DNA of 64,000 nt from JABSSA01 sp039975755 (GCA_039975755.1 JBDWGM010000102.1:33175-97174), one strand, 5' to 3'. Shown: positions 17,718 to 26,223, numbered from the stretch's first letter. A program made the numbers and translations. The notes: generated from the letters alone by a model not told the origin.

Positions 17718-18502
17718 CGCCATTTGTAACCCGCGCAGGTCATGGATCGGCGCGGGTTTTGGCCATTCACTGCACATTAGCCCATTCCGGGGCCTGGAAA
17801 GGGTTCACCCGCGCCATGCAGGGCACGGCCGAAGTCACAGCGTTCGATTTACCCAGCCACGGGAAAAGCCCGGATTGGCCCCTCGATCAAGACCAACATC
17901 GATTAGCGACGGATTGGGGGTTAGACGTCTTAACGGAACCCATGCATCTTGTTGGGCATTCCTATGGCGGAACGGTTGCATTGCGCATGGCACTGGACGC
18001 ACCGGACCGCGTGCTTTCTTTGACGTTATTCGAGCCGGTTTTTCTGGCGGCTGCGCGCAAGGATCAACCTGAACGTTTTAAGGCACACGAAGCAGAATTA
18101 GCAGAATACGAGGCCACAATCGAACGTGGGGATTTTCATCAAGCTGCGCGCGCTTTTAATCGGGTTTGGGGCGACGGAACACCTTGGTATGATTTTCCTG
18201 CAGAGACCCGGGCCTACATGGCGGATCGCATTCACTTTGTGAAAGGCAGTGCGCCATTTCTTATCGAAGATAACGCAGGTCTGTTAGAGGGCGAGGCGTT
18301 TTCCAATCTGTCTTTGCCAGTTATTCTGGCACAGGGCGAATTCACGCTGGATGTCATCGATGCGACGATGGCCGCGCTGGCACGGCGTATTCCAAATGCA
18401 CAGCGCATCTGCATTGATGGTGCCGGTCATATGGCACCGATAACGCATCCTGCGGAGCTGGCGAAAATCGTAGGTTCACAGATCGCGGCTTGCAAAAATT
18501 GA
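17714..18502 (+). CDS. Alpha/beta hydrolase
   Basis: 262 residues. The nucleophile elbow is GHSYGG (near 79), with a likely acid Asp in FTLDVID and the catalytic His in GAGHMAPITHP near 238. The start is probably TTG at 17714 overlapping the previous stop (TTGA): the oxyanion-loop region IHCTLAHSGAW is only ~18 residues in, and no ATG or GTG exists before it. Substrate unknown. Coupled to the isomerase gene. Confidence 0.8.
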   Translation: MTPFVTRAGHGSARVLAIHCTLAHSGAWKGFTRAMQGTAEVTAFDLPSHGKSPDWPLDQDQHRLATDWGLDVLTEPMHLVGHSYGGTVALRMALDAPDRVLSLTLFEPVFLAAARKDQPERFKAHEAELAEYEATIERGDFHQAARAFNRVWGDGTPWYDFPAETRAYMADRIHFVKGSAPFLIEDNAGLLEGEAFSNLSLPVILAQGEFTLDVIDATMAALARRIPNAQRICIDGAGHMAPITHPAELAKIVGSQIAACKN

Positions 18503-18512
18503 TATGCGGGCC

Positions 18513-19550
18513 TCAAAAATGAGACAGAAACGCATCAATCTTATCTGATCCGATGGACCAATCGCACACAAGCCGAGCCACCAGCATTTCCGATGGATCA
18601 GAACCTTCTAGGTCGCCAGACCACACATAGTATTTTGCGCCATTGTCCTGCAGGCGTTGGTGTGTTGCTCGAGGGAACGCGGCAAAGATCATGTTGGCCT
18701 GAGGTTCGTGCAGAAATTCGGCACCTGCATCCCGAAGGCCCGCGGCCAATCGCGCTGCATTTTCGTTGGCCGCTTCAGCAAGTTCCAACCAAAGGCCGTC
18801 GTCTAAATACCCGGCCATTTGCGCGGATAGAAAACGGTGTTTTGAAAATAGATGCGCACCGCGCTTGCGCCGCAGTTCAAATTCCCAGGCTTTATCTGGG
18901 TCAAAAAGAACAACCGCCTCGACCCCGAGGCAGCCGTTTTTTGTGCCCCCAAAGCTTAACACATCTACGCCGGCCTTCCAGGTCATGTCGGTAGGCGAAC
19001 AGCCGACAGCGGCGACCGCATTTGCAAATCGCGCGCCGTCCATGTGAACGGGCAGGTTAAATTCACGCGCAACAGCCGTTAGGGCGCGCAGTTCGTCAAC
19101 TGTATAGACGCCGCCGCGTTCGGTGATTTGGGTTATCGAAACCGGGCCGCGCTGTGCCCCATGAACACCGCGTGTTTCTTCTGCGGTGATGGCGGCGCGC
19201 AGGGTATCGGGCGTCATTTTGTGATCGTCACCAACCAAGGTCAGCTTTGCGCCTCCGGAAAAAAACTCTGGCGCGTTGCATTCGTCTTCTTGGATATGGG
19301 AAACCGGGCTACAAAACACGGTCTGCCAAGGATGCGCATAACACGCCAAGCCAAGTACATTGGCCGCAGTGCCTGTCGCGACCAGATAAACCTCGGCCTC
19401 TGGCGCTTCGAAGGTTGCGCGAATGCTTTGGCGTACGTCGTCCATGATGGGGTCATTGCCATACGGCATGGCGTATCCATCATTGGCGTCTGTGACGCTT
19501 TGCAAAATGCGTGAATGGGCCGGGCCCGCATTGTCAGAAGCAAAAAACAT
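18513..19550 (-). CDS. ltaE: Low-specificity L-threonine aldolase-type PLP enzyme
   Basis: 345 residues from the ATG overlapping the ycgN stop (TGATG at 19548-19552); the ORF extends 11 codons further but without support. It opens FFASDNAGPAHSRI, with HMDGARFANA near 170 and PLP-lysine in SFGGTKNGCLG near 200. Cleaves L-threonine/allo-threonine to glycine and acetaldehyde in the family. Cytosolic. Confidence 0.9.
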   Translation of the reverse strand: MFFASDNAGPAHSRILQSVTDANDGYAMPYGNDPIMDDVRQSIRATFEAPEAEVYLVATGTAANVLGLACYAHPWQTVFCSPVSHIQEDECNAPEFFSGGAKLTLVGDDHKMTPDTLRAAITAEETRGVHGAQRGPVSITQITERGGVYTVDELRALTAVAREFNLPVHMDGARFANAVAAVGCSPTDMTWKAGVDVLSFGGTKNGCLGVEAVVLFDPDKAWEFELRRKRGAHLFSKHRFLSAQMAGYLDDGLWLELAEAANENAARLAAGLRDAGAEFLHEPQANMIFAAFPRATHQRLQDNGAKYYVWSGDLEGSDPSEMLVARLVCDWSIGSDKIDAFLSHF

Positions 19551-20020
19551 CAGCAGGGCTCCTCGATGATATGATTTTCCCACTCGTCGTCGGCGACATC
19601 AAATTCACTGACAGTTTTGTCTTTGACGCTGACACCGGCGGCATGAACGGTGTTGACCGTCCCGGAAATCAACGGATGCCAGTCGAATAATGGGCGACCT
19701 TCGTACAGCAGACGATAGGCGCAGGTCGACGGCAGCCAATACATATGCTGCGAGATCGTCGCGGCCGTAAGTTGGATGCAGTCGGGCACAAATTGTTTGC
19801 GTGTTTCGTAATGTGCACATTGGCAGCTGCTGTCATCCAGCAACCGACACGCCACGCGGGTCAACGCCACTTCGCCTGTGTCTTCGTCTTCCAGTTTGTT
19901 CAAGCAGCATTTTCCGCACCCATCACAGAGGGCTTCCCATTCCGCTTCATTCAATTGCTCAAGGCGCTTGCGTTCCCAAAATTGCGGCGCGCAGCCCGAG
20001 TGATCGATTGGTTTGTTCAT
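19550..20020 (-). CDS. YcgN family cysteine-cluster protein (UPF0260)
   Basis: 156 residues. Cys-rich core CDGCGKCC near 32-39, then a C-x-C pair and further Cys at CIQL and STCAYR, as in the YkgJ/YcgN zinc-or-iron chelate family. Function unknown. Overlaps ltaE downstream and ribF upstream by a few bases, so the three are likely one transcript. Confidence 0.88.
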   Translation of the reverse strand: MNKPIDHSGCAPQFWERKRLEQLNEAEWEALCDGCGKCCLNKLEDEDTGEVALTRVACRLLDDSSCQCAHYETRKQFVPDCIQLTAATISQHMYWLPSTCAYRLLYEGRPLFDWHPLISGTVNTVHAAGVSVKDKTVSEFDVADDEWENHIIEEPC

Positions 20021-20955
20021 AATGCAGCCAAGACGGCGCGGGATTTTGCGCTATCTGCGTCCATCTGGGTGATCAGAGCGTCGAGCCCGTCAAATTTCTG
20101 TTCGCGGCGCAAGTATTCCACCAACCCGATCGACAATTGCGTACCGTACAGATCGCCGGAAAAGTCAAAGAGGAACGTTTCAATATTTGGTTTGTTTTCG
20201 CCAAACATGGGGCGAACACCCATAGACGCAACACCGTGATAAGCGCCTTTGTGCGGCCCCTCCAGAACATCGACCAGAACCGCATATACGCCAAACGCAG
20301 GCGGATGCAGGCCATCGATTGACATGTTGGCCGTCGGATACCCAAGCGTACGCCCGCGTTGTTCGCCGCCAATCACTGGCCCTTCAATGCGGTGCCAATG
20401 CCCCAACATCGCGGCGGCATCGCGTGGTCGTCCTTCGGTCAGGGCGGTGCGGATTGCGGTTGATGAAATGACGCCTGAAGCTTCTTCCAAAAGCGGTGCA
20501 ACGGTCACTCCAAAACCCATCTCTTGGCCAAACGCCGTTAGATCCTCAACGGTTCCGGCACGCCCTTTGCCAAAGCAGAAATCGGACCCCACAACGACAT
20601 GGGACAGCCCAAGCCCGTCGGCTATGACCCGCTGGGCAAAGTCTTGCGGGGACAGGCCAGCCAACGCTTCGTTGAATGGCAATTCATACAAACGCTCGAC
20701 GCCAATTTTTTCCAACCGAGAAGCGCGCGCTGCTGGCCCCGTCAACCGAAACGGAGGAGAAGACGGTGCAAAATACTGTCTTGGATGGGGTTCAAACGTC
20801 ATGACACCCAGCTTGGCGCCGGGTTGAGCGGTACGCGCAAGGTCAATGACAGATCGATGCCCGATATGGACCCCATCGAAATTTCCGATGGCGACGCTTG
20901 CCCCTTTGTCCGAGGCATTCAAAAAGGCATAATCGCGTATTACCCGCATATGCAT
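20017..20955 (-). CDS. ribF: Bifunctional riboflavin kinase/FAD synthetase
   Basis: 312 residues. The N-terminal adenylyltransferase domain has AIGNFDGVHIGH near 23-33; the C-terminal riboflavin kinase domain begins around 185 with GRTLGYPTAN. Converts riboflavin to FMN and then FAD. No strong SD; two in-frame ATGs two codons apart (20955, 20949). The head of a compact ribF-ycgN-ltaE unit. No FMN riboswitch is visible upstream. Confidence 0.93.
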   Translation of the reverse strand: MHMRVIRDYAFLNASDKGASVAIGNFDGVHIGHRSVIDLARTAQPGAKLGVMTFEPHPRQYFAPSSPPFRLTGPAARASRLEKIGVERLYELPFNEALAGLSPQDFAQRVIADGLGLSHVVVGSDFCFGKGRAGTVEDLTAFGQEMGFGVTVAPLLEEASGVISSTAIRTALTEGRPRDAAAMLGHWHRIEGPVIGGEQRGRTLGYPTANMSIDGLHPPAFGVYAVLVDVLEGPHKGAYHGVASMGVRPMFGENKPNIETFLFDFSGDLYGTQLSIGLVEYLRREQKFDGLDALITQMDADSAKSRAVLAAL

Positions 20956-21023
20956 GGGTTATAGGCGTGCGCAAACCGAGGCAACCCATCCGCAAGGCAA
21001 GATTTGAATTCTAGGGGGGTGCG

Positions 21024-21467
21024 TCAGTCGAATTTTCGCGACGGCGCCATCACTGTTGCTTCGCCGATCAAAACCTTCTTGCCATCGACCCTGCATGCAC
21101 AATCCAACTTGACCCGGCGTTTAGAGATTTCGATGTCTGTGACTGTTACTTCTGCATGGACAAGATCGCCGGGGCGCACTGGGGCCAGAAATTTCAAAGA
21201 TTGGCTCATATAGACAGTCCCGTGACCGGGCAATTGTTCTCCGATCACCGCGGAAATCAGACCTGCGGTCAGCATTCCATGCGCGATGCGGCCTTGAAAG
21301 ATCGTGTCCTGGGCATAGGCTTCGTCCAAATGCACAGGGTTTCGATCTGTAGACACCTCAGCAAACATTTCGATATCTTCATCCGTCACGACCTTTTGCA
21401 GGTATCGCGTCATGCCCATCTCGATATCTTCTATGCAGATGGTCCCGCGGGGAAGGTTGTCCAACAT
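21024..21467 (-). CDS. MaoC family dehydratase
   Basis: 147 residues, single hot-dog fold. The (R)-hydratase-like catalytic stretch DRNPVHLDEAYA near 42 and GRIAHGMLTAGL near 60 are present. Acts on (R)-3-hydroxyacyl-CoA or similar thioesters in the family; exact substrate open. Stands alone between ribF and the HAD gene. Confidence 0.87.
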   Translation of the reverse strand: MLDNLPRGTICIEDIEMGMTRYLQKVVTDEDIEMFAEVSTDRNPVHLDEAYAQDTIFQGRIAHGMLTAGLISAVIGEQLPGHGTVYMSQSLKFLAPVRPGDLVHAEVTVTDIEISKRRVKLDCACRVDGKKVLIGEATVMAPSRKFD

Positions 21468-21583
21468 GGCGGCTCCGGTAACTTAAGTTATATTTATGAC
21501 ATATTTGTGTAATTTTATTACTTTGCGCGCGCAGAAAATCAAGCCCAAATTGCGGTTAGCCCCATTTTGGGACCACAAATAGA

Positions 21584-21609
21584 AAGAACACCGGCAAAGC
21601 GGTGTTCTT
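21584..21609 (-). terminator. Hairpin terminator after the HAD gene
   Basis: Perfect 10-bp stem AAGAACACCG / CGGTGTTCTT with a 6-nt loop, 24 bp past the stop of the HAD gene on the minus strand, followed there by a U-rich TTTCTATTT stretch. Confidence 0.7.
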
Positions 21610-21632
21610 CCGAAAAACGTGTTCGACACTGT

Positions 21633-22508
21633 TTAGCGCAGAAACCCGATGGCAAAGGTCGGGGCTGACATCTCTTGGTCCAGATATGTCGCGAGCGCGT
21701 CGGCGTCCGGTTGATAATCCGTCTTGGTTTCCGCAGCCGCAAGGCCACCGGTGATGAACAGACAATCGATGTCTTCGCCCATTGCACCCTTAACGTCCGT
21801 CAAAATCCCGTCGCCAATCGCAAGGATCGACGTATCGGGAATATCTTCGCCCAGTGCAAACAAACGCCGACGCGCAAGGTCGTAAATCGGGGGATGGGGT
21901 TTGCCGAAATACAAACTCTCTCCGCCCATTTCCGTATACAGCTTTGCCACCGCCCCCGCGCACCATTCGCGGACTTCACCGCGATCAACCACGATATCGG
22001 GATTGGCGCACAGCAACTTTAATCCCATCTGTTTGGCCATCAACAATTGTGGGCGCAACTCATCCGGATCGTTATGTGGATTGAAGGGGCCGGTACAGAC
22101 GATCCCCTGAGCATTTTCCAGAGGAACACGGGTAACCTCCGTCGGCTCATCAATGATTTTCAGTGGTTCGAAAAACCCCATATCCGTGGTTTCTTGGCCC
22201 ATGAACCAGACTTTTTCACCGACGGCGCCCCGGAACATTGCAGAACGTGCGCTGTCACCGGATGTCACGATGACATCCCAACTGTCTTCTGGGACGCCAA
22301 ACTTTAGCATTTGTTTGGCAACGTCAGCGCGTGGTCGCGGCGCATTTGTCAAAAGCACAACTTTCCCACCGCGCTTGCGATACGCTTGCAAGGCAGCAAC
22401 CGCGTCGGGAAACGCCTTCACCCCATTATGAACGCAGCCCCAAAGATCGACCAACAGGGCGTCATAGCGATCTGAGATATCCGAGAGATGTTCAACAATT
22501 TGGGTCAT
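21633..22508 (-). CDS. TIGR01459-type HAD superfamily hydrolase (class IIA)
   Basis: 291 residues. The nucleophile motif is DLWGCVHNG near residue 20, followed by LLTNAPRPR (motif II). KPHPPIYDLA near 205 and AIGDGILTDVKGA near 230 complete the HAD signature. Close to NagD/PGPase-like sugar-phosphate phosphatases; TIGR01459 is a Rhizobiales/Rhodobacterales subfamily of unknown substrate. Confidence 0.87.
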   Translation of the reverse strand: MTQIVEHLSDISDRYDALLVDLWGCVHNGVKAFPDAVAALQAYRKRGGKVVLLTNAPRPRADVAKQMLKFGVPEDSWDVIVTSGDSARSAMFRGAVGEKVWFMGQETTDMGFFEPLKIIDEPTEVTRVPLENAQGIVCTGPFNPHNDPDELRPQLLMAKQMGLKLLCANPDIVVDRGEVREWCAGAVAKLYTEMGGESLYFGKPHPPIYDLARRRLFALGEDIPDTSILAIGDGILTDVKGAMGEDIDCLFITGGLAAAETKTDYQPDADALATYLDQEMSAPTFAIGFLR

Positions 22509-22663
22509 CTTGGGCCTTCAATATACATCATGAGATTTATACAGCCTCTGACACATTGCGGCACATCATGAAAGAGAGGCGGCGTGTCAGGACTAGGAAA
22601 GCAATCCAGCCGCAGTTTGCGCCGCACCTCGTCCAAGCGAAAAGGTGCAGCGCTCGATGAGGC

Positions 22664-23584
22664 TTAAACAGCCAAGACCGGAATGATCTGTTTCTTGCGG
22701 CTGACAACGCCGGGCAGCACAACGGTGTCCCCATCAACCGAAGCGCTAAAGCTCTTTTCAGCAATGGTTTTGACCAAATCATTTGGCACCAACAACGTCG
22801 CTTGTTCCTTGAGGATATCCACAACAAACAACAAAACCTGATCCGCACCGTCTTCTGATGCGACATCGGTCATCGACGACATCAGGCTGTCCTTGCGATC
22901 CAAAACGATATTTGGCGCTGTGGTTTCCAGAACCGAAACGCGGAATTGTTTGCCACCAACGGCGTATTCTTTGGAATCCATCCGCAAAAGCTCGGCATCA
23001 GAAAATGCTGACACGTCTGATTTGGCTTCAAACATCTCGCTGGCATAGGCGGCGATATCGATCCCGAGATCTTTTGCCAACGCATGCGCGATAGCTTTGT
23101 CTTCCTGCGTTGTTGTGGGCGATCGGAACTCGAGCGTGTCGGACAGAATGCAAGACAGCATCGTGCCTTTGATCGCTGTCGGCGCTTGCGCCATGTCTGA
23201 TCCGATCATTTTCCACATGATTGTCGCCGTACAAGCCAAAGGTTCGATGCGAATGTCGATTGGACCTTTGGTTTCCAGTCCGCCAACCAATTTATGGTGG
23301 TCGATGATGGCTTGGATATCTGCGTTGTTGATATCTGCAGGCAATTCGGCGGGGTTGTTGGTGTCGACGATCACGACCGGTTGATCAGCATCCACGCTTT
23401 CTATGATGCGTGGCTTGGGCAGGCCCCATTTTTTCAACACAAACGCGGCTTCTGTATTGGGTTCACCCAACAGGACAGCTTCGGCAGAGCCGCCTTTGAT
23501 TTCGTTCAGATACCAAGCCCAAATAATTGGGGATCCGGTTGAATCGGTATCGGGGGATTTGTGGCCAAATACGAGCGTCGTCAT
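22664..23584 (-). CDS. ppaC: Manganese-dependent inorganic pyrophosphatase
   Basis: 306 residues, DHH family (class II PPase), hydrolysing PPi to phosphate in the cytosol. Metal ligands are seen in FGHKSPDTDS near 6-15 and in IIDHHKLVGG near 93; the C-terminal DHHA2 domain ends PGVVSRKKQIIP. AAGGA precedes the ATG by about ten bases. Many alphaproteobacteria use class I PPases, but class II is known in Rhodobacteraceae. Confidence 0.93.
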   Translation of the reverse strand: MTTLVFGHKSPDTDSTGSPIIWAWYLNEIKGGSAEAVLLGEPNTEAAFVLKKWGLPKPRIIESVDADQPVVIVDTNNPAELPADINNADIQAIIDHHKLVGGLETKGPIDIRIEPLACTATIMWKMIGSDMAQAPTAIKGTMLSCILSDTLEFRSPTTTQEDKAIAHALAKDLGIDIAAYASEMFEAKSDVSAFSDAELLRMDSKEYAVGGKQFRVSVLETTAPNIVLDRKDSLMSSMTDVASEDGADQVLLFVVDILKEQATLLVPNDLVKTIAEKSFSASVDGDTVVLPGVVSRKKQIIPVLAV

Positions 23585-23697
23585 TATCAGATGTCCTTGC
23601 GGGGGGAGGGGTATTTTTCGGCGCCCTTATAACAGTGTTTGAACCAGTGTCACGGGGGAGAATCGCGACCGTTTAACCCGTCTTGTAGATTGGCAAA

Positions 23698-23726
23698 TTG
23701 ACGGCTGCGGCAAAGGGCGATAATCT
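23698..23726 (+). promoter_or_regulatory. Sigma70-like promoter ahead of the mini-ORF repeats
   Basis: TTGACG at 23698-23703 and TAATCT at 23721-23726 with 17-bp spacing (or GATAAT at 15 bp). Transcription would begin only a few bases before the first GAGGAG motif, so the repeats below are probably an independent transcript. Confidence 0.45.
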
Positions 23727-23737
23727 AACCTCTCTGA

Positions 23738-23772
23738 AGAGGAGTGCCCTGCACGTGGACAACCAAGTTTAA
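23738..23772 (+). repeat. SD + five-codon mini-ORF unit, copy 1
   Basis: AGAGGAGTGC at 23738-23747 is followed by GTG-GAC-AAC-CAA-GTT-TAA at 23755-23772 (Met-Asp-Asn-Gln-Val). About 20 of the first 25 bases are shared with copy 2, 76 bp downstream. A ribosome-binding site with correct spacing in front of a five-codon frame looks designed for ribosome loading, but a purely RNA function is equally possible. Confidence 0.45.
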
Positions 23773-23813
23773 TCCGCACGTATCTATTGCGCGAACAAGC
23801 GCGTCACCCCTTC

Positions 23814-23848
23814 AGAGGAGTGCACTGAGAATGGACAATTCTATCTGA
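23814..23848 (+). repeat. SD + five-codon mini-ORF unit, copy 2
   Basis: AGAGGAGTGC at 23814-23823, then ATG-GAC-AAT-TCT-ATC-TGA at 23831-23848 (Met-Asp-Asn-Ser-Ile). The second codon and the Asn are conserved with copy 1 despite the start changing from GTG to ATG. Confidence 0.45.
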
Positions 23849-24178
23849 CCCACCCGTGCTGGTCATGCGCGGGATATGTGCGGCGCTGTGAATATGTGCA
23901 GTGAAAGTGTGCAGCGCCAAATAGAATTATCAGATGCATGAGGCGCAAAATGCCTAAGAAAATCGAATTCCCATCGAAACCAAATCAAATCCGACCACCC
24001 TCGACCCGAAAACCGTTAGGGTCTAAAACCAGCCTGCGCCAACAAAGGCGCCCATCTTTACGTCCGACTGGGCGCAAAGGCGGGCGACCACCGTTGTTCC
24101 CCGGGCGTACCGGAGGGCGTTAAGAAAAATATGTGGGTCGCGTGCGACGTGTCGTGCGCGGCCCCTTCAGGAGACTGT
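23849..24178. other. Noncoding stretch before the DUF2161 gene with two inverted repeats
   Basis: 330 bases without a convincing gene. It holds GGCGCTG/CAGCGCC (23882-23888 and 23912-23918) and a GCGCCCA/TGGGCGC hairpin near 24049-24077. A 61-codon Arg/Lys/Pro-rich frame at 23938-24123 has no ribosome-binding site and is not called. With the mini-ORFs upstream this may be one long leader RNA. Confidence 0.4.
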
Positions 24179-24853
24179 GTGACCAAACGCGAAACTGACC
24201 TTTATCCTGCCGTCAAAGCCTTCCTCGAAGGCCAAGGCTATCTCGTGAAGTCCGAAGTGGGTGCGGCGGATGTGGTGGCTGTGCGGGGCGCAGAACCTCC
24301 GGTCATTGTAGAGCTCAAACTCGGCTTTTCGCTGACTCTTGTGCACCAATGTGTTGCGCGTCTTTCGGTTGCGGAAGAGGTCTATATGGCTGTCGAACGC
24401 GGCAGGGGAAAACGCTTTCAAAAGTCGATCAAAGATATGACGCGCCTATGTCGCCGCCTTGGTTTGGGGCTGATGACAGTCCGTATCAAAGACGCCTTGG
24501 TGCAGGTCCATTGCGATCCCGGCCCCTATGTCCCGCGTAAGAATACGCGCAAACAGGGCCAGTTGCTCAAAGAATTCGCCGGTCGCGTTGGCGATCCAAA
24601 CGATGGCGGGCAAACGCGGGTGGGATTGATCACCGCGTATCGTCAGGACGCGCTGAAACTGGCGCTGTACCTGTTCGAAGCGGGCGCGAGCAAAGGGGCC
24701 GATGTCGCCCGCGAAACCGACGTAAGCCGAGCCACAACAATGATGCGCGACGATCACTACGGCTGGTTCGAGAAGGTGGAAAAAGGCGTTTACGGTCTGA
24801 CACCAAGAGGCGCAGAGGCTGTCGCCGCGTCCGGTGCGGTTTTAGGATCCTGA
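24179..24853 (+). CDS. DUF2161 protein, putative PD-(D/E)XK nuclease fold
   Basis: 224 residues from GTG 24179, set by CAGGAGA; the frame upstream is not gene-like. The first ~100 residues match a PD-(D/E)XK pattern: KRETDLYPAVKAFLEGQG, then Asp in GAADVVAV near 29 and Glu-x-Lys in IVELKLG near 43. The C-terminal part has a winged-helix-like ending (DVSRATTMMRDDHYGWFEKVEKGVYGL in pieces). DUF2161 proteins are of unknown function, annotated as putative phosphodiesterases. No restriction or toxin partner is adjacent. Confidence 0.82.
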   Translation: MTKRETDLYPAVKAFLEGQGYLVKSEVGAADVVAVRGAEPPVIVELKLGFSLTLVHQCVARLSVAEEVYMAVERGRGKRFQKSIKDMTRLCRRLGLGLMTVRIKDALVQVHCDPGPYVPRKNTRKQGQLLKEFAGRVGDPNDGGQTRVGLITAYRQDALKLALYLFEAGASKGADVARETDVSRATTMMRDDHYGWFEKVEKGVYGLTPRGAEAVAASGAVLGS

Positions 24854-24864
24854 TCCACAAAAAA

Positions 24865-24888
24865 GCGGCCCTACGAATGTAGAGCCGC
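24865..24888 (-). terminator. Hairpin terminator after the VPLPA-CTERM gene
   Basis: GCGGC-c-CTAC gaat GTAG-a-GCCGC (one mismatch) preceded by six A, which read as a U-run on the minus strand. Lies 44 bp past the stop of the minus-strand gene; it also follows the DUF2161 stop, so it may serve both. Confidence 0.7.
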
Positions 24889-24931
24889 CTGTCGATCTAT
24901 ATGACTTCTGCGCTGGTTGACGCAAAGGCCT

Positions 24932-25483
24932 TTAGCTTTTCTTGCTTGCGCGCAGAGCGCCAAACCCAGCAAGGCCACCCAGCAACAGCAGCGACGAAGC
25001 AGGAAGCGGAACAGCCGGTACCGGTGCGCTTGCAAACGTTAGCGATCCCAACAGCGTGTTGATCGTTCCGCAGCAGTCTACGTTCGCGGCGGTATCGAAC
25101 GTCAAAGTGATTAACCCGTCAGCGGCGACTGTTTCGTAATCCGACTGAGAAATTGTCGCAGAACCCGTTAGATCACTTCTAGACTGGTTGCCAACATCTC
25201 CATTGCCGAAATCAAACGCGTCGTCGGTGGTGTTGTTGTTCAAAACGCGGCCAAGGCTGATGCCGTCGAAAGAAACGTCGATGTACTCTCTGGAAGAGTT
25301 CAAATCGCCGTTCACGGTGAATGTCAGGATGGCATCACCGCTGATCGCTGTTGGTACGACCAAATCACTGAACGTGACGACTGGTCCAGATCCGCCAGCG
25401 CTCGCAGGTCCGAAAGAAACTGTCGCCGCATTGGCTGTTGTGCCCAATGCCAATGCGAACAATATCGCTAGAGTGTTTTTCAT
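24932..25483 (-). CDS. VPLPA-CTERM exported protein
   Basis: 183 residues from ATG 25481-25483 (MKNTLAILFALALG, a signal peptide cut after ANA). The body is a beta-rich, Asp/Gly/Ser/Thr-rich domain of about 130 residues with one Cys-Cys pair (DCCGT). The C-terminus has the sorting signal: VPLPA, a hydrophobic LLLLGGLAGFGAL helix and basic RASKKS. Such proteins are processed by a VPLPA-specific exosortase and placed at the surface, often linked to exopolysaccharide or biofilm. No exosortase gene is in this window. Confidence 0.82.
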   Translation of the reverse strand: MKNTLAILFALALGTTANAATVSFGPASAGGSGPVVTFSDLVVPTAISGDAILTFTVNGDLNSSREYIDVSFDGISLGRVLNNNTTDDAFDFGNGDVGNQSRSDLTGSATISQSDYETVAADGLITLTFDTAANVDCCGTINTLLGSLTFASAPVPAVPLPASSLLLLGGLAGFGALRASKKS

Positions 25484-25852
25484 ACTACTTATCCTACAAT
25501 GTGGTGCCACCCGCAAAAGTTTGCCTAAATAAAGCATGTGGGTTGGCCAATTGGTGTGCCCGTCAAAATTAATTAACTTTTGAGGAAGCAATAAGACGCT
25601 TTCTGGTTGGAAAAGTGTTCTCTTACAGTGGTTTGCCCGGTTGCATTGCGGAATTTGTTTCCGCAGGTGGGATAAACGGGTCGCCGTTTTCACTTCAACT
25701 TGGCAAAGCGAAACAATCGTCCGATCGCCTGCCTTAATTTGACAGAACCGTGGCGCGCGCATTGCGTATTCAATCGACCTGCAGTTTGGCGTTCGAAATT
25801 TGCCCCTCTTGGCGTGTTGACTCATTGGGGGCACTTGACTATCTCAGCTTCG
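25484..25852. other. Intergenic region between CTERM gene and CIRCE
   Basis: About 370 bases upstream of two divergent genes. AT-rich TTAATTAAC tract near 25570, otherwise no gene, tRNA or clear hairpin. TTGACT at 25835-25840 is a possible -35 for groESL. Confidence 0.5.
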
Positions 25853-25879
25853 TTAGCACTCAACCAGAGTGAGTGCTAA
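25853..25879. promoter_or_regulatory. CIRCE operator (HrcA site)
   Basis: TTAGCACTC at 25853-25861, nine bases, GAGTGCTAA at 25871-25879: a perfect CIRCE inverted repeat, 56 bp before groES. HrcA binds it to repress groESL until heat shock. Confidence 0.97.
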
Positions 25880-25935
25880 CGCGGTGCTATTTGGTGCCGC
25901 ATGACAAAAATTACTGGTCTCAAGGAGCTACTAAG

Positions 25936-26223
25936 ATGGCATTGACACCGCTTCATGATCGGGTGCTTGTGCGCCGCGTTGATAGCGAAGATAAAACTGC
26001 TGGTGGATTGATTATTCCCGACAGTGCAAAAGAAAAACCTTCCGAAGGTGAAATCGTTTCTGCGGGCGCTGGCGCTCGTAAGGACAGCGGTGAACTGATC
26101 GAGATGGCCGTAAAAGCAGGTGACAAAATCCTGTTCGGCAAATGGTCAGGCACCGAAGTCACCGTTGACGGCGAAGAGCTGTTGATGATGAAAGAAAGCG
26201 ATATTCTCGGGATCATTTCGTAA
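25936..26223 (+). CDS. groES: Co-chaperonin GroES
   Basis: 95 residues; ATG 25936 with AAGGAG at 25922-25927. Opens ALTPLHDRVLVRR and contains the mobile loop IIPDSAKEKPSEGEI near 25-40. Forms the heptameric lid of GroEL. Under CIRCE control with groEL, which follows after 79 bp. Confidence 0.97.
   Translation: MALTPLHDRVLVRRVDSEDKTAGGLIIPDSAKEKPSEGEIVSAGAGARKDSGELIEMAVKAGDKILFGKWSGTEVTVDGEELLMMKESDILGIIS

Noticed and set aside
20956..21023. FMN riboswitch near ribF
   Set aside because: The gap upstream of ribF is too short and lacks the conserved RFN blocks.
23938..24123. 61-codon Arg/Lys/Pro-rich frame
   Set aside because: No SD before the ATG, low-complexity composition and lies over an inverted repeat; more likely noncoding.
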